A stretch of DNA of 32,672 nucleotides from Cyanocohniella sp. LLY (GTDB taxonomy: Bacteria > Cyanobacteriota > Cyanobacteriia > Cyanobacteriales > Nostocaceae): positions 1 through 32,672 of the forward strand of contig JAKOMP010000078.1 of NCBI GenBank assembly GCA_022241785.1. Reading direction: 5' to 3'. Shown here piece by piece: positions 1 through 7,667 of the stretch. The notes under the pieces were generated by a model. The model was not told the origin of the DNA. It did no database searches and worked only from the letters and a program-made list of their open reading frames with translations. The first letter of the stretch is position 1, and each line of letters opens with the position of its first letter. Position numbers and translations under genes: made by a program.

Positions 1-117
1 GTAGTAGCTACCACCAGAGATGACATCTACATCTTTCAATTCATTGAGAAAACTTTCGGAATCTTGGAACAATTCAGAACCAGCAATGTTTAATTCAGAC
101 AGAGTAATGTTTGCCAT
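1..117 (-). CDS. Small Gly-Gly leader peptide (bacteriocin/RiPP-precursor-like), partial
   Basis: Reading the minus strand from an ATG at 117, 39 codons run without a stop to the window edge, so only the N-terminus is present. The peptide starts MANITLSELNIAGSELF and has a short acidic stretch (NELKDVDV) followed by ISGG and then SYY. An amphipathic acidic leader ending in Gly-Gly is typical of precursors of secreted modified peptides processed by C39-type peptidase ABC exporters, which are common in Nostoc. A good ribosome site (AGGAG, 126-130) sits 8 nt before the ATG, which supports translation. The core peptide and any export or modification genes lie outside the window. It could also be a small structural or signalling peptide of unrelated function. 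Confidence 0.6.
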   Translation of the reverse strand, partial: MANITLSELNIAGSELFQDSESFLNELKDVDVISGGSYY

Positions 118-125
118 TTTATTAG

Positions 126-130
126 CTCCT
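126..130 (-). promoter_or_regulatory. Shine-Dalgarno site of the leader-peptide gene
   Basis: AGGAG on the minus strand, 8 nt upstream of the ATG at 117. This is a strong site for a cyanobacterium and decides the start of the short partial gene. Confidence 0.6.
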
Positions 131-321
131 CAAGTATTTCTTGCTAACAATTAAACTGTATTTCGTTTAACTGTTACTGCTATTTTTATTCATTCAAATT
201 GCCAAAGTCAAGGACAAAATAATTATTAAAAAGACAGAAATTCATTATTTAGTCTTTTTGAAATGGTGATTTTAATAGGACAAAATATTAGATTTTATCA
301 AGAATAATATATATTAATCAT

Positions 322-361
322 AAAAATAAAAAATCCCCAAATTATTCAAGAAATCAGGGAT
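322..361 (-). terminator. Rho-independent terminator after the aspartic protease gene
   Basis: On the minus strand, ATCCC (357-361) can pair with GGGGAT (333-338) across an AT-rich loop. The stem is followed by a T-rich run (complement of the A-run 322-333). It lies about 50 bp after the stop of the protease gene. The stem is short, so this is probable rather than certain. Confidence 0.45.
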
Positions 362-411
362 ATAAGTCTATTTATCTTGTAATTTCTTTACTGGAAAACT
401 CGAAAGTAATT

Positions 412-1008
412 TTATCGGGTATGAAATTCTATGACTTTTTCACGAATTTTGATGTCGTAGTTACCAAAAAAATCATGGCCTAGTAGTCCGATATTACCGT
501 TGGAAGCGATCGCTACTTCTAAATTCTTAGCTACGACTCCACCAACCTCTATAGAACCTACCTTACTTGTAGGGAATTTTACTCGAGTACCATCAGCAAT
601 TTGAGCTACCATACTACCTGTAGCCTCTAGTTGCAGAGTACTTGCCATCTTTTGAGTAATTAAAGTAGCGTGAGCGCCTGTATCTACAATCATTTCAAAG
701 AATTTTGTGTCATTAAATGTGACATCAATAACAGGAGTTCTACCCAGGCGGCGTTTGATGGGAATTTGAAATACCTGTTTATGATTCTGATGACTGTTGT
801 TGTCATCAATATTGCTACTAGTCGGCGTATTGATACGACTACATAAATTTCCCAATCCCACTATTCTGCCAGAGGTGGTAATCATAAAGCATGATCCAGG
901 ATCGTCAGCCGTAGCCCGATGAGAAAATGCTAAAAATATTAGTGTTGGTATGAGTGTTATTAGAGCAAGGTTAATTTTAGTAATCTGACGCTTATGAGCA
1001 TATTTCAT
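412..1008 (-). CDS. Retropepsin-like aspartic protease, exported or membrane-anchored
   Basis: 198 residues. An N-terminal basic stretch followed by a hydrophobic segment (about residues 10-33) looks like a signal peptide or anchor. The catalytic motif of retropepsin-type (clan AA, single-lobed) aspartic proteases is visible as IVDTGAHATLIT with D109-T110-G111-A112. The second conserved element, GLLGHDFFGNYDIKI, lies near the C-terminus as expected. Such single-lobe enzymes work as dimers. A small cysteine motif (C40 ... GRIVGLGNLC) just after the signal recalls short Cys motifs in other secreted cyanobacterial proteins. Substrate unknown. Transcribed alone, in the same direction as the Gly-Gly peptide gene but separated from it by a probable terminator and about 290 bp, so a link between them is only a guess. 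Confidence 0.85.
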   Translation of the reverse strand: MKYAHKRQITKINLALITLIPTLIFLAFSHRATADDPGSCFMITTSGRIVGLGNLCSRINTPTSSNIDDNNSHQNHKQVFQIPIKRRLGRTPVIDVTFNDTKFFEMIVDTGAHATLITQKMASTLQLEATGSMVAQIADGTRVKFPTSKVGSIEVGGVVAKNLEVAIASNGNIGLLGHDFFGNYDIKIREKVIEFHTR

Positions 1009-1297
1009 ATTATTTGAATCTCCAATTTATATATATAGAGTTTGATTTCGCAAGACAGAAATTAGCAGTAAAAAATTACCTTACTCGCACTGTGTTTTTG
1101 CGTAAATAAAGCTGGAACTAGATATTTTTTTGATTTATCTAGTCAATTTATGTATTTTGAGGTGATGTATTGATATGTTTTTATCGTGTATTTAGATATC
1201 TCCAAAAAATGGAATTACACCTTACGCAATACATATTAGCTGTAATTACTGAGAGTTTAATTAAAGATTAATTAAAGACATGATGAAACTACTGAGA

Positions 1298-2056
1298 TTA
1301 TTGAAAGTTAGTTACTGCATGGATGGCAGTGGCGATCGCCTGATTCACAGCCATATTTTTTTGAGCTACAATCACATTCTCAGCCAAAGTACGCTGGGCC
1401 ACTACACCACAAACAGCCGCCGCCGCAAACCCATACACTCCCGCCATTTTAAATAGCGTACCGCATTCCATTTCGTAGTTCAAAACATTTAATCGCCGAT
1501 ATTCTTCTGTAATACCGTGGAGCGATCGCCGTAAATGAGGATTCGCTGAATTGGTGCGTTCCTGTCCTTCATAAAAGGTATCCACCGAGGCTGTAATTCC
1601 TAAATAATGCTCAAATCCGAGTTTCTGTGCAGCCCGAACCAACACCACCGTCAGAAACGGATCAGCTACGGCTGGATATTCCACAGGTGCAATATCGTTG
1701 GCTGCACCTTGACGACACAAAGCCCCACTACTAATGACAATACTACCGACAGGGATGTGAGGTTGAATTGAGCCACAAGTCCCAATGCGAATAATTTGCC
1801 GGATACCTACTTGTACTAATTCATTCACCACAATACTCAGCGAAGGCGCACCCATGCCACTGGTAGCTGATAAGATGGGACGATTATTAGGTAAATATCC
1901 CAGATAACTATTGAGTCCGCGATGCTCCGATAAAATGCGTACATCCTGTAAATACGTATTAGCTATTAAACGCGCCCGTTCTGGAGCACCAGATAATAAA
2001 GCCATTTCAGGAGGTGATGCACCTAAATCATCTCGCTCAAAACCAATGTGATACAT
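1298..2056 (-). CDS. udp: Uridine phosphorylase-like nucleoside phosphorylase
   Basis: 252 residues, the usual length of E. coli Udp (253). Family blocks are clear: ATSGMGAPSLSIVVNEL near residue 64 (phosphate and ribose site), RIGTCGSIQPHIPVGS, TASVDTFYEGQER and NYEMECGTLFKMAG, whose Met-Glu pair holds the ribose. The enzyme splits uridine (possibly other nucleosides) with phosphate into ribose-1-phosphate and base in the cytoplasm, for pyrimidine salvage. The match to Udp is closer than to DeoD-type purine phosphorylases, but exact base preference cannot be read from sequence. It stands alone, divergent from the TauE/SafE gene across a 316-bp gap. Confidence 0.88.
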   Translation of the reverse strand: MYHIGFERDDLGASPPEMALLSGAPERARLIANTYLQDVRILSEHRGLNSYLGYLPNNRPILSATSGMGAPSLSIVVNELVQVGIRQIIRIGTCGSIQPHIPVGSIVISSGALCRQGAANDIAPVEYPAVADPFLTVVLVRAAQKLGFEHYLGITASVDTFYEGQERTNSANPHLRRSLHGITEEYRRLNVLNYEMECGTLFKMAGVYGFAAAAVCGVVAQRTLAENVIVAQKNMAVNQAIATAIHAVTNFQ

Positions 2057-2372
2057 ATATTTGAGAGTTGCGATCGCCCATAGGGGACTTCAAACTAAAT
2101 AAATGTCCAATCACTGGGTAAGCAGGGGAGCATACTTCGACTGCGCTCAGTAACCGGGGGAGCAGGGAGCAGGGGGGAGAAAGACAACCTTACATCCCAG
2201 TAAATTGGATAATTTAATTTCTGGAAGTCCATCGATTCAATAGAATACTACGTTTTCACGCCTTAACTAAACAATCATCAGCGTTGATATATCAGCCAAA
2301 CTTGCTACAGAATTAAAACTCACTTTATGTGTAAATACAGACAAGTAGCTTTACCGCAATACCATAACAGTA
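2057..2372. other. Divergent intergenic region udp / TauE-SafE gene
   Basis: 316 bp without a gene. It holds a G-rich low-complexity patch (about 2123-2180) of the dispersed cyanobacterial 'gggagcaggg' type with an embedded 'cttcgactgcgctcag' piece. Nearer the TauE/SafE start is the 65-nt element also found before modA (2286-2350). Confidence 0.6.
2286..2350 (+). promoter_or_regulatory. 65-nt duplicated upstream element, copy A (TauE/SafE gene)
   Basis: Matches 3353-3417 without gaps at about 53 of 65 positions. The conserved core is CTTGCTACAGAATTAAAA, then ATGTGTAAATACA. A TAAATA (2332-2337), possible -10, lies 23 nt after the TAC at 2306-2308, the same spacing as in copy B. The GTA half of the NtcA-type box is GCC here, so copy A carries only a half-site. 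A perfect 10-nt palindrome TGATATATCA (2285-2294) overlaps its 5' edge. It ends 22 nt before the ATG. Confidence 0.5.
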
Positions 2373-3203
2373 ATGAAAGAGAATAATTCCTCTGCACAAG
2401 TACGGCGTTTTCAATTATCCTTTCTTTACTCTGTACCCATAGGGATATTAGGAGGGCTAATTGGACTGGGCGGCGCGGAGTTTCGTCTACCAGTCCTAGC
2501 CAGTGTATTGGGATATTCCGCACAGCAAGCCGTACCTGTAAATCTTGCAGTTAGCTTGATTTCAATTGCTGCGTCTTTGGCAATTCGGGGTAGTCTACTT
2601 TCTTTCGATTTAGTATTTCTCTTGCTACCTGTCATCCTTTCGTTAATTGCTGGTGCAGTAATTACCGCCTTTTTCGGGGCAACAATGGCAGGCAAGCTTT
2701 CCAACGAACAGTTAGAGAAAATTATTTTTTGGCTATTGGTAATCATTGGTATTGCTTTAATTATCGAAGGATTTTTACCTCAAGAAATACCAGCCCTGCT
2801 ACCTGCATCCTTGGGCTGGCGCATTCCCGCAGGTTTCCTGTTTGGGTTAGCAATTGGATTAGTCAGCAGTTTGTTGGGGGTTGCAGGCGGTGAAATAATT
2901 ATCCCTACCCTAGTTTTTGCTTTTGGTGTGGATATTAGAACAGCTGGGACAGCTACTTTGTTGATTAGCTTCCCCACAGTGCTAGTAGGGGTGATTAAAT
3001 ATGCCAGTAGAGGCGCTTTTAGCAATCGCACCATCTTGAAAAATACCGTTGCACCGATGGGTGTTGGTTCAATAATTGGAGCCATTATTGGGGGAATGCT
3101 TGTCGGTATTATTCCCGCATCAATCCTGAAAATCGTTTTAGGAATCATCTTAAATATCTCTGCATTTCGCGTATTTCACAAAGCCAAATCTCATGCAGCC
3201 TAA
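2373..3203 (+). CDS. TauE/SafE-family membrane permease
   Basis: 276 residues, with roughly eight hydrophobic segments and two internally similar halves. The first half has GGLIGLGGAEFRLPVL and the second SSLLGVAGGEIIIPTL, the paired glycine-rich motifs of the TauE/SafE (DUF81) family of anion exporters or importers. Known members handle sulfite, sulfonates, sulfoacetate or related anions in the inner membrane. It sits upstream of modA and modBC on the same strand and shares a duplicated 65-nt upstream element with modA. A role with molybdate or a look-alike oxyanion (sulfate, tungstate) is therefore plausible, but this is inference from context. The ATG at 2373 lacks a strong Shine-Dalgarno site. 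Confidence 0.85.
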   Translation: MKENNSSAQVRRFQLSFLYSVPIGILGGLIGLGGAEFRLPVLASVLGYSAQQAVPVNLAVSLISIAASLAIRGSLLSFDLVFLLLPVILSLIAGAVITAFFGATMAGKLSNEQLEKIIFWLLVIIGIALIIEGFLPQEIPALLPASLGWRIPAGFLFGLAIGLVSSLLGVAGGEIIIPTLVFAFGVDIRTAGTATLLISFPTVLVGVIKYASRGAFSNRTILKNTVAPMGVGSIIGAIIGGMLVGIIPASILKIVLGIILNISAFRVFHKAKSHAA

Positions 3204-3352
3204 GAAGCAAGTATTTTTGCATTGAGTCAATATATCGGCAACAACCCCCATCAAGAGCTTTTCAGTTGGATTGAAGACAAAACTCAGTCCTCTTTCTTGT
3301 AAAAATGCGAAGTTTTATGTGTTAATTGAATAGTTAGGGCATTTATTTTGGC

Positions 3353-3417
3353 GATATGTCAGTAATTCTTGCTACAGAATTAAAATTCCTTTCATGTGTA
3401 AATACAAACAATAAGCT
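3353..3417 (+). promoter_or_regulatory. Candidate NtcA-dependent promoter of modA (duplicated element, copy B)
   Basis: Contains GTA (3362-3364), eight bases, TAC (3373-3375), an exact GTA-N8-TAC NtcA consensus. A -10-like TAAATA (3399-3404) follows 23 nt later, within the usual 20-24 nt spacing of NtcA-activated promoters. The -10 is only a fair match to TAN3T. NtcA is the cyanobacterial nitrogen regulator, and molybdate is needed for nitrate reductase and nitrogenase, so control of modA by NtcA makes biological sense. The element ends 38 nt before the modA ATG. Confidence 0.5.
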
Positions 3418-3455
3418 CTCAAGCAGTCTGGAAACTTTAGTTACACAATAAAAAT

Positions 3456-4250
3456 ATGAATAAAAGACAGATGCTGGCCTTGATTGGCATAGCCGTTACT
3501 AGCTTTTTCCTAGCGATCGCCTTACCTTTAATTACTCCCACTCCCCTCACAGCACAGTCAAATGTCACCTTACTTGTGTCTGCGGCGGCTAGTTTAAAAG
3601 ATGCACTAGAAGAAATTCAGCCCATTTATCAACAAAGTAAACCAAACGTTAGTATCAGATATAACTTTGGGGCTTCTGGGGCATTACAACAACAAATTGA
3701 ACAGGGTGCGCCAGCAGATATCTTTATTTCTGCGGCGATAAGACAAGTAGATGCACTAGAACAAAAAGGACTTTTAGTTCTAGGTACTCGTACTAACTTA
3801 GCCAATAACCGCTTAGTTTTAATTGTGCCAAATAACAATACTACTATTAATAGCTTTTTCAATTTAACAGATGCCAAAGTCAGGAGAATTGCCGTAGGAG
3901 AACCCAGGAGTGTCCCCGCCGGACAATATGCTGAACAAGTATTCAGGAAATTGGGAATTTTTGATAAAATCCAGTCTAAATTAGTCTTAGCTAATAATGT
4001 GCGTCAAGTGTTAGCATCTGTAGAAAGTGGCAACGCTGAGGCAGGGTTAGTTTATGCCACAGATGCCAGACTTTCTAACAAAGTCAAAGTTGTAGTTGCT
4101 GCTGATGAAAAATATCACTCGGCAATTGTTTACCCAATGGCAGTAATTAAAAGTAGTAAAAATATTCCGTCTGCTAAGGAATTTGTCGATTTTTTATCCA
4201 GTAATTCAGCAAAAACTGTACTAAAAAAATACGGTTTTGTTGTGATTTAG
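3456..4250 (+). CDS. modA: Molybdate ABC transporter, periplasmic binding protein ModA
   Basis: 264 residues. A signal peptide covers about residues 1-33 (basic start, long hydrophobic core, ending near LTAQS). The mature protein begins NVTLLVSAAASLKDALEEI, the hallmark of ModA/WtpA-type proteins, where the Ser/Ala residues near the start help hold the oxyanion. Further family blocks are YNFGASGALQQQIEQGAPAD, GEPRSVPAGQYAEQ and NVRQVLASVESGNAEAGLVYATDA. It captures molybdate (probably tungstate too) in the periplasm and hands it to ModBC, encoded 149 bp downstream. It is preceded by a candidate NtcA promoter. No strong ribosome site is seen before the ATG. Confidence 0.93.
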   Translation: MNKRQMLALIGIAVTSFFLAIALPLITPTPLTAQSNVTLLVSAAASLKDALEEIQPIYQQSKPNVSIRYNFGASGALQQQIEQGAPADIFISAAIRQVDALEQKGLLVLGTRTNLANNRLVLIVPNNNTTINSFFNLTDAKVRRIAVGEPRSVPAGQYAEQVFRKLGIFDKIQSKLVLANNVRQVLASVESGNAEAGLVYATDARLSNKVKVVVAADEKYHSAIVYPMAVIKSSKNIPSAKEFVDFLSSNSAKTVLKKYGFVVI

Positions 4251-4286
4251 GAAACCTTTAAATAAAAAAGACCCAAAATTTTCTTG

Positions 4287-4312
4287 TGGGATATGTTTTT
4301 TTAGCTATCCCA
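4287..4312. repeat. Inverted repeat between modA and modBC
   Basis: TGGGATA (4287-4293) and TATCCCA (4306-4312) form a 7-bp stem around a T-rich loop. It lies in the 149-bp gap between modA and modBC. It might attenuate or process the transcript. There is no T-run after the stem, so it is not a classical terminator. Confidence 0.35.
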
Positions 4313-4399
4313 TATTCATCACAAATTACGTAAAGCCCTTACGGTAATACCTGCACTCACCTCGTAGCATACTATAGGGTTAATTACAAATAAATTAAT

Positions 4400-6205
4400 A
4401 TGGATTTATCTCCCCTTTGGATATCACTAAAAACTTCCTTACTTGCCACCCTCATTACCTTTTTTCTGGGTATTTGGTCTGCTTACTGGATGCTGGGATA
4501 TCGAGGTAAAGGCAAGTCATTTATTGAAGGAATTTTCATTGCTCCTTTGATTTTACCGCCTACAGTAGTCGGCTTTTTATTGCTGCTATTTTTTGGGAGG
4601 AATGGCCCTGTAAGTCAACTAATGCAACCTTGGGATTTTAGCATTGTTTTTACCTGGTACGGTGCTGCGATCGCCGCGACAGTTGTGGCGTTTCCCATTA
4701 TGTATAAAACAGCATTGGGAGCCTTTGAACAAATTGATGGCAATCTTTTACGTGTAGCCAAAACCCTTGGTGCTACTGAATCAACAATCTTTTGGCGCAT
4801 CAGTTTACCCCTAGCATTTCCCGGAATTGTTGCCGCCACAAGTTTAGCTTTTGCGCGGGCATTGGGTGAATTTGGAGCTACTTTAATGTTAGCTGGTAAT
4901 ATTCCCGGACAAACTCAAACCATCCCGATGGCAATTTATTTTGCGGTGGAAGCCGGCGCGATGAATGAAGCGTGGTTTTGGGCGATCGCCATCATGAGTA
5001 TTTCTTTATCTGGAATTATAGGAGTCAATTTTTGGCAAGAAAACCGGGGGAAGCAAAAGCAACAAAATTTCCCATTTTCCCAAGGAAAAAAAAATCAGAA
5101 ATACTCGATATTTCAAACATCCCATCAAACTAATTTTTCAGGATTATTTGTCGATATTACAAAACAGCTTCCAGGCTTTAGATTGCAAGTATGTTTTAGT
5201 GGCGATGGTAATACCCTGGGATTTTTAGGAGGATCAGGGGCTGGTAAAAGTATGATTTTGCGCTGCATTGCTGGCATCGAAACACCCACCAAAGGACGTA
5301 TTATTTTAAATGGGCGGGTGTTGTTTGATTCCGAAAAAGGAATTAATTTACCTTCACGCGATCGCCGCATTGGGTTTCTAATGCAAAATTATGCTTTGTT
5401 CCCTCACATGACTGTGATGCAAAATATTGCTTTTGGCTTACCTCAAGGCTTATCAATATTAGCAATTAAGCAACAGGTACAGGCGCAACTACTAGCAGTG
5501 CAGTTAGAAGGATTAGAAAACCGCTATCCTCACCAACTTTCTGGAGGACAGCAACAACGGGTAGCTTTAGCCAGGGCTTTAGCAATCCAACCGGAAGCAT
5601 TACTATTAGATGAACCATTTTCGGCACTAGATACATATCTGCGACATCAATTACAAGAACAATTAATTGAAACCCTCAGCACCTATCAAGGGGTGACATT
5701 ATTTGTAACTCATAACTTAGAAGAAGCTTATGAAGTGTGTCAACAATTGTTAGTGGTTTCTCAAGGACAAGTGATTGCTAACGATGATAAACAAAATATT
5801 TTCGCCCATCCAAATACATATACTGTCGCCCAGTTAACTGGTTGCAAAAACTTTTCCCCTGTAAAAGTAGTATCTCCTAATGAAATAGCAGCTTTAGATT
5901 GGGATTGCACCCTGAAAGTGATAGCACCAATACCCCAGTCTCCAGCTTATATAGGCATTCGCGCCCATCATCTCAGCTTTACAGATAACCCCAACGCTGA
6001 GAATACCTTTCCCTGTTGGCTAGTCAGGAAGCGGGAAACCCCCCACCGCATGACGCTGTATTTGAGATTGCACAATTCAACCAACACCCATGATTACCAT
6101 CTACAAGCCGAAGTGTTTAAAGAAAAATGGGTCAATTTGCAAGACAAACCCTTTCCTTGGTATGTGCGTTTGGACACAATGAAGCTATTTCTCATGCAGG
6201 AGTAG
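4400..6205 (+). CDS. modBC: Molybdate ABC transporter permease-ATPase fusion ModB-ModC
   Basis: 601 residues combining two proteins that are separate in most bacteria. Residues 1-about 215 are the ModB permease, with membrane segments and the EAA-type coupling loop AKTLGATESTIFWRISLPLA (about 120-139). After a polar, Gln/Lys-rich linker (about 216-240) comes the ModC ATPase: Walker A GGSGAGKS (277-284), Q-loop around MQNYALFPH, signature LSGGQQQRVALARAL (about 380), Walker B LLLDEPFSALD and H-loop VTHNLEEA. The last ~120 residues form a divergent TOBE-like region expected to bind or sense molybdate. Such a modBC fusion has been reported in Anabaena variabilis. It works with ModA at the inner membrane. 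The stop is at 6205 with no frameshift, so the fusion is genuine here. Confidence 0.93.
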   Translation: MDLSPLWISLKTSLLATLITFFLGIWSAYWMLGYRGKGKSFIEGIFIAPLILPPTVVGFLLLLFFGRNGPVSQLMQPWDFSIVFTWYGAAIAATVVAFPIMYKTALGAFEQIDGNLLRVAKTLGATESTIFWRISLPLAFPGIVAATSLAFARALGEFGATLMLAGNIPGQTQTIPMAIYFAVEAGAMNEAWFWAIAIMSISLSGIIGVNFWQENRGKQKQQNFPFSQGKKNQKYSIFQTSHQTNFSGLFVDITKQLPGFRLQVCFSGDGNTLGFLGGSGAGKSMILRCIAGIETPTKGRIILNGRVLFDSEKGINLPSRDRRIGFLMQNYALFPHMTVMQNIAFGLPQGLSILAIKQQVQAQLLAVQLEGLENRYPHQLSGGQQQRVALARALAIQPEALLLDEPFSALDTYLRHQLQEQLIETLSTYQGVTLFVTHNLEEAYEVCQQLLVVSQGQVIANDDKQNIFAHPNTYTVAQLTGCKNFSPVKVVSPNEIAALDWDCTLKVIAPIPQSPAYIGIRAHHLSFTDNPNAENTFPCWLVRKRETPHRMTLYLRLHNSTNTHDYHLQAEVFKEKWVNLQDKPFPWYVRLDTMKLFLMQE

Positions 6206-6220
6206 AAAAATCAAATTCGC

Positions 6221-6287
6221 TCGTAGTCAGGACTTTAGTCCTGCTTGTCCCAAATGAGGCGGATGAGGACTGAAGTCCTCACTACAA
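6221..6287. repeat. REP-like palindromic repeat between modBC and mop
   Basis: TCGTAGTCAGGACTTTAGTC (6221-6240) is the near inverted complement of GGACTGAAGTCCTCACTACA (6267-6286). Each arm is itself a small hairpin (GGACT..AGTCC). It is a dispersed cyanobacterial intergenic repeat; a related copy is at 11313-11363. It lies between convergent genes and may end both transcripts. Confidence 0.6.
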
Positions 6288-6295
6288 ACTATTAA

Positions 6296-6505
6296 TTAAT
6301 CCACGCCAATCAAAACATCTGTGGATTTAACGATCGCATACACTTCTTTACCTACTTCTATACCCATGCTTTCATATGAAGACTTGGTAATAATCGAGGT
6401 AACTTCAACTCCAGGGGTAATTTCAATGACAACTTCTGCGTTAACGGTTCCTGGTGTAACGTGCTTTACTTTGCCTTTGAGAGCATTACGCGCACTAATT
6501 TTCAT
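6296..6505 (-). CDS. mop: Molbindin (Mop), TOBE-domain molybdate/tungstate-binding protein
   Basis: 69 residues, the size of single-domain molbindins. The start MKISARNALKGKVKHVTPG and the later NAEVVIEI, VTSIITKSSYESMGIEVG and VYAIVKSTDVLIG are the standard Mop pattern: two beta-strand blocks around the conserved SARN..KG and K(S/A)TDV(L/M)IG motifs. Molbindins form small oligomeric rings that store or buffer molybdate in the cytoplasm. It is convergent with modBC, separated by about 90 bp that hold a palindromic repeat, so it has its own promoter but clearly belongs to the molybdate locus. Confidence 0.92.
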   Translation of the reverse strand: MKISARNALKGKVKHVTPGTVNAEVVIEITPGVEVTSIITKSSYESMGIEVGKEVYAIVKSTDVLIGVD

Positions 6506-6634
6506 ATTTTACTCACTCAAAATATAGGACTATCTGAGTTTACCTAGTTGTGCCAGGATTAAGCAAGTATTTTATCCTAAAGTTACATTTACTTGCCAAA
6601 AGCACTAAAACTTCTGGTTTTCCTCATCAGTGAA

Positions 6635-7213
6635 TTACCATGTTTCTGCCCAATAGACAATTTCTGAAGCTGAAGTATCAATAGCTACGCCGTAGCTGTT
6701 GCCACGATGCCACTTGAAACCTGGTTTACCTTGGTCTTGTGCATCTAATACCAAGATTTCGTAGCTAGTTGGAAATGATTCCACCGCAGCATCGCTAGTG
6801 TAGAAGAATGTTGTCGGTACACCATTGGGTTGATTAGCATGGTCATTTGTGCTACCACCTTGATATTGATGTTTTGCCAGATGTCTATATTGCGAAAGTA
6901 ATTTTTCTATATTTTCTGTTGACTTTTTTAGCCGCACTTGAAAATAACTGCTTCCTTGATAAACTCCCGTAGAATAAGCAATACGGACATTTTCAGTACC
7001 AGAAGGAATCTCATCAGGAAAGTGTTTAACGTAGTCGTTATCAGACAATATTTGCTGCCGAATTTCTTGATAACGAGATGTATCCGTAATTACTTCAGGC
7101 TCATTACTACTGCTAAAGGACTTTCGCAGAAAAAAACTTCCCCCAACAATCCCCAGACTGCCTAAAGAAAGTAAAACTATCATGACTACTTTGACAAGGT
7201 GCGATCGCTTCAT
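6635..7213 (-). CDS. Membrane-anchored protein of unknown function
   Basis: 192 residues. A basic start (MKRSHLVK) is followed by one hydrophobic segment (about 7-29), then a soluble domain that should face the periplasm or lumen. The domain has a polar helix-prone stretch with YQEIRQQIL and ends in a Trp/Tyr-rich part (GFKWHRGNSYGVAIDTSASEIVYWAETW). I do not recognise the family. The HIP1 octamer spanning codons near the start suggests resident DNA rather than recent transfer. It is monocistronic: the nearest same-strand gene upstream is ubiA, 570 bp away. Confidence 0.75.
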   Translation of the reverse strand: MKRSHLVKVVMIVLLSLGSLGIVGGSFFLRKSFSSSNEPEVITDTSRYQEIRQQILSDNDYVKHFPDEIPSGTENVRIAYSTGVYQGSSYFQVRLKKSTENIEKLLSQYRHLAKHQYQGGSTNDHANQPNGVPTTFFYTSDAAVESFPTSYEILVLDAQDQGKPGFKWHRGNSYGVAIDTSASEIVYWAETW

Positions 7214-7374
7214 CGAGTTGGGCTGCTAAATTTCCTAGTCATCTACCCAACTACTAAACTAAATTCGTACTATTGCGGAGACAATATCAGAGATATTGAT
7301 AAAAACTTTGTGGATTACGGGAAAATACGGGGTTATTATGAAATCTTTGTGAAGTCTAGTGGTTAGAGGTTAGC

Positions 7375-7522
7375 TGACTTTTCACAGGATCTGGAAAACC
7401 TCTCTCTAAATCTCTCTCCTGCGAGGAGAGAGACTTTGAATTCTCCCCCTTCCCTACAAGGGAAGGGGGCTAGGGGGTTAGGTTTTCCGTAAACTTACTT
7501 GTCCACATAACGTGAAAAGTCA
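7375..7522. mobile_element. MITE-like palindromic element
   Basis: Perfect 11-bp terminal inverted repeats TGACTTTTCAC (7375-7385) and GTGAAAAGTCA (7512-7522) enclose a second inverted pair, GGAAAACC (7393-7400) and GGTTTTCC (7481-7488). The centre has two further hairpins, the 'ctctctcctgcgaggagagag' and 'ccccttccctacaagggaagggg' types known as dispersed intergenic sequences in cyanobacteria. No coding capacity. Nested palindromes of this size fit a non-autonomous miniature element. A target-site duplication was not clear. Confidence 0.45.
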
Positions 7523-7632
7523 GGAGGTTAGAAGTTAGAGTAATTAATTTCTAGCCCCTAGCCCCTAATCCTACTATCCGTGAAAGTATCTAAAAAATAG
7601 ATAAGAAGTGAGAAATAAATAAATATCAAATA

Positions 7633-7661
7633 TTGCTAGTAGCTTTCAAGTATTCTATGTA
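7633..7661 (+). promoter_or_regulatory. Candidate sigma70-type promoter of the small RNA
   Basis: TTGCTA (7633-7638) and TATGTA (7656-7661) are separated by exactly 17 nt. It points into a stretch without any open reading frame that ends at a strong terminator about 60 nt later. Predicted start of transcription near 7668. Confidence 0.35.
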
Positions 7662-7667
7662 TTAGAT

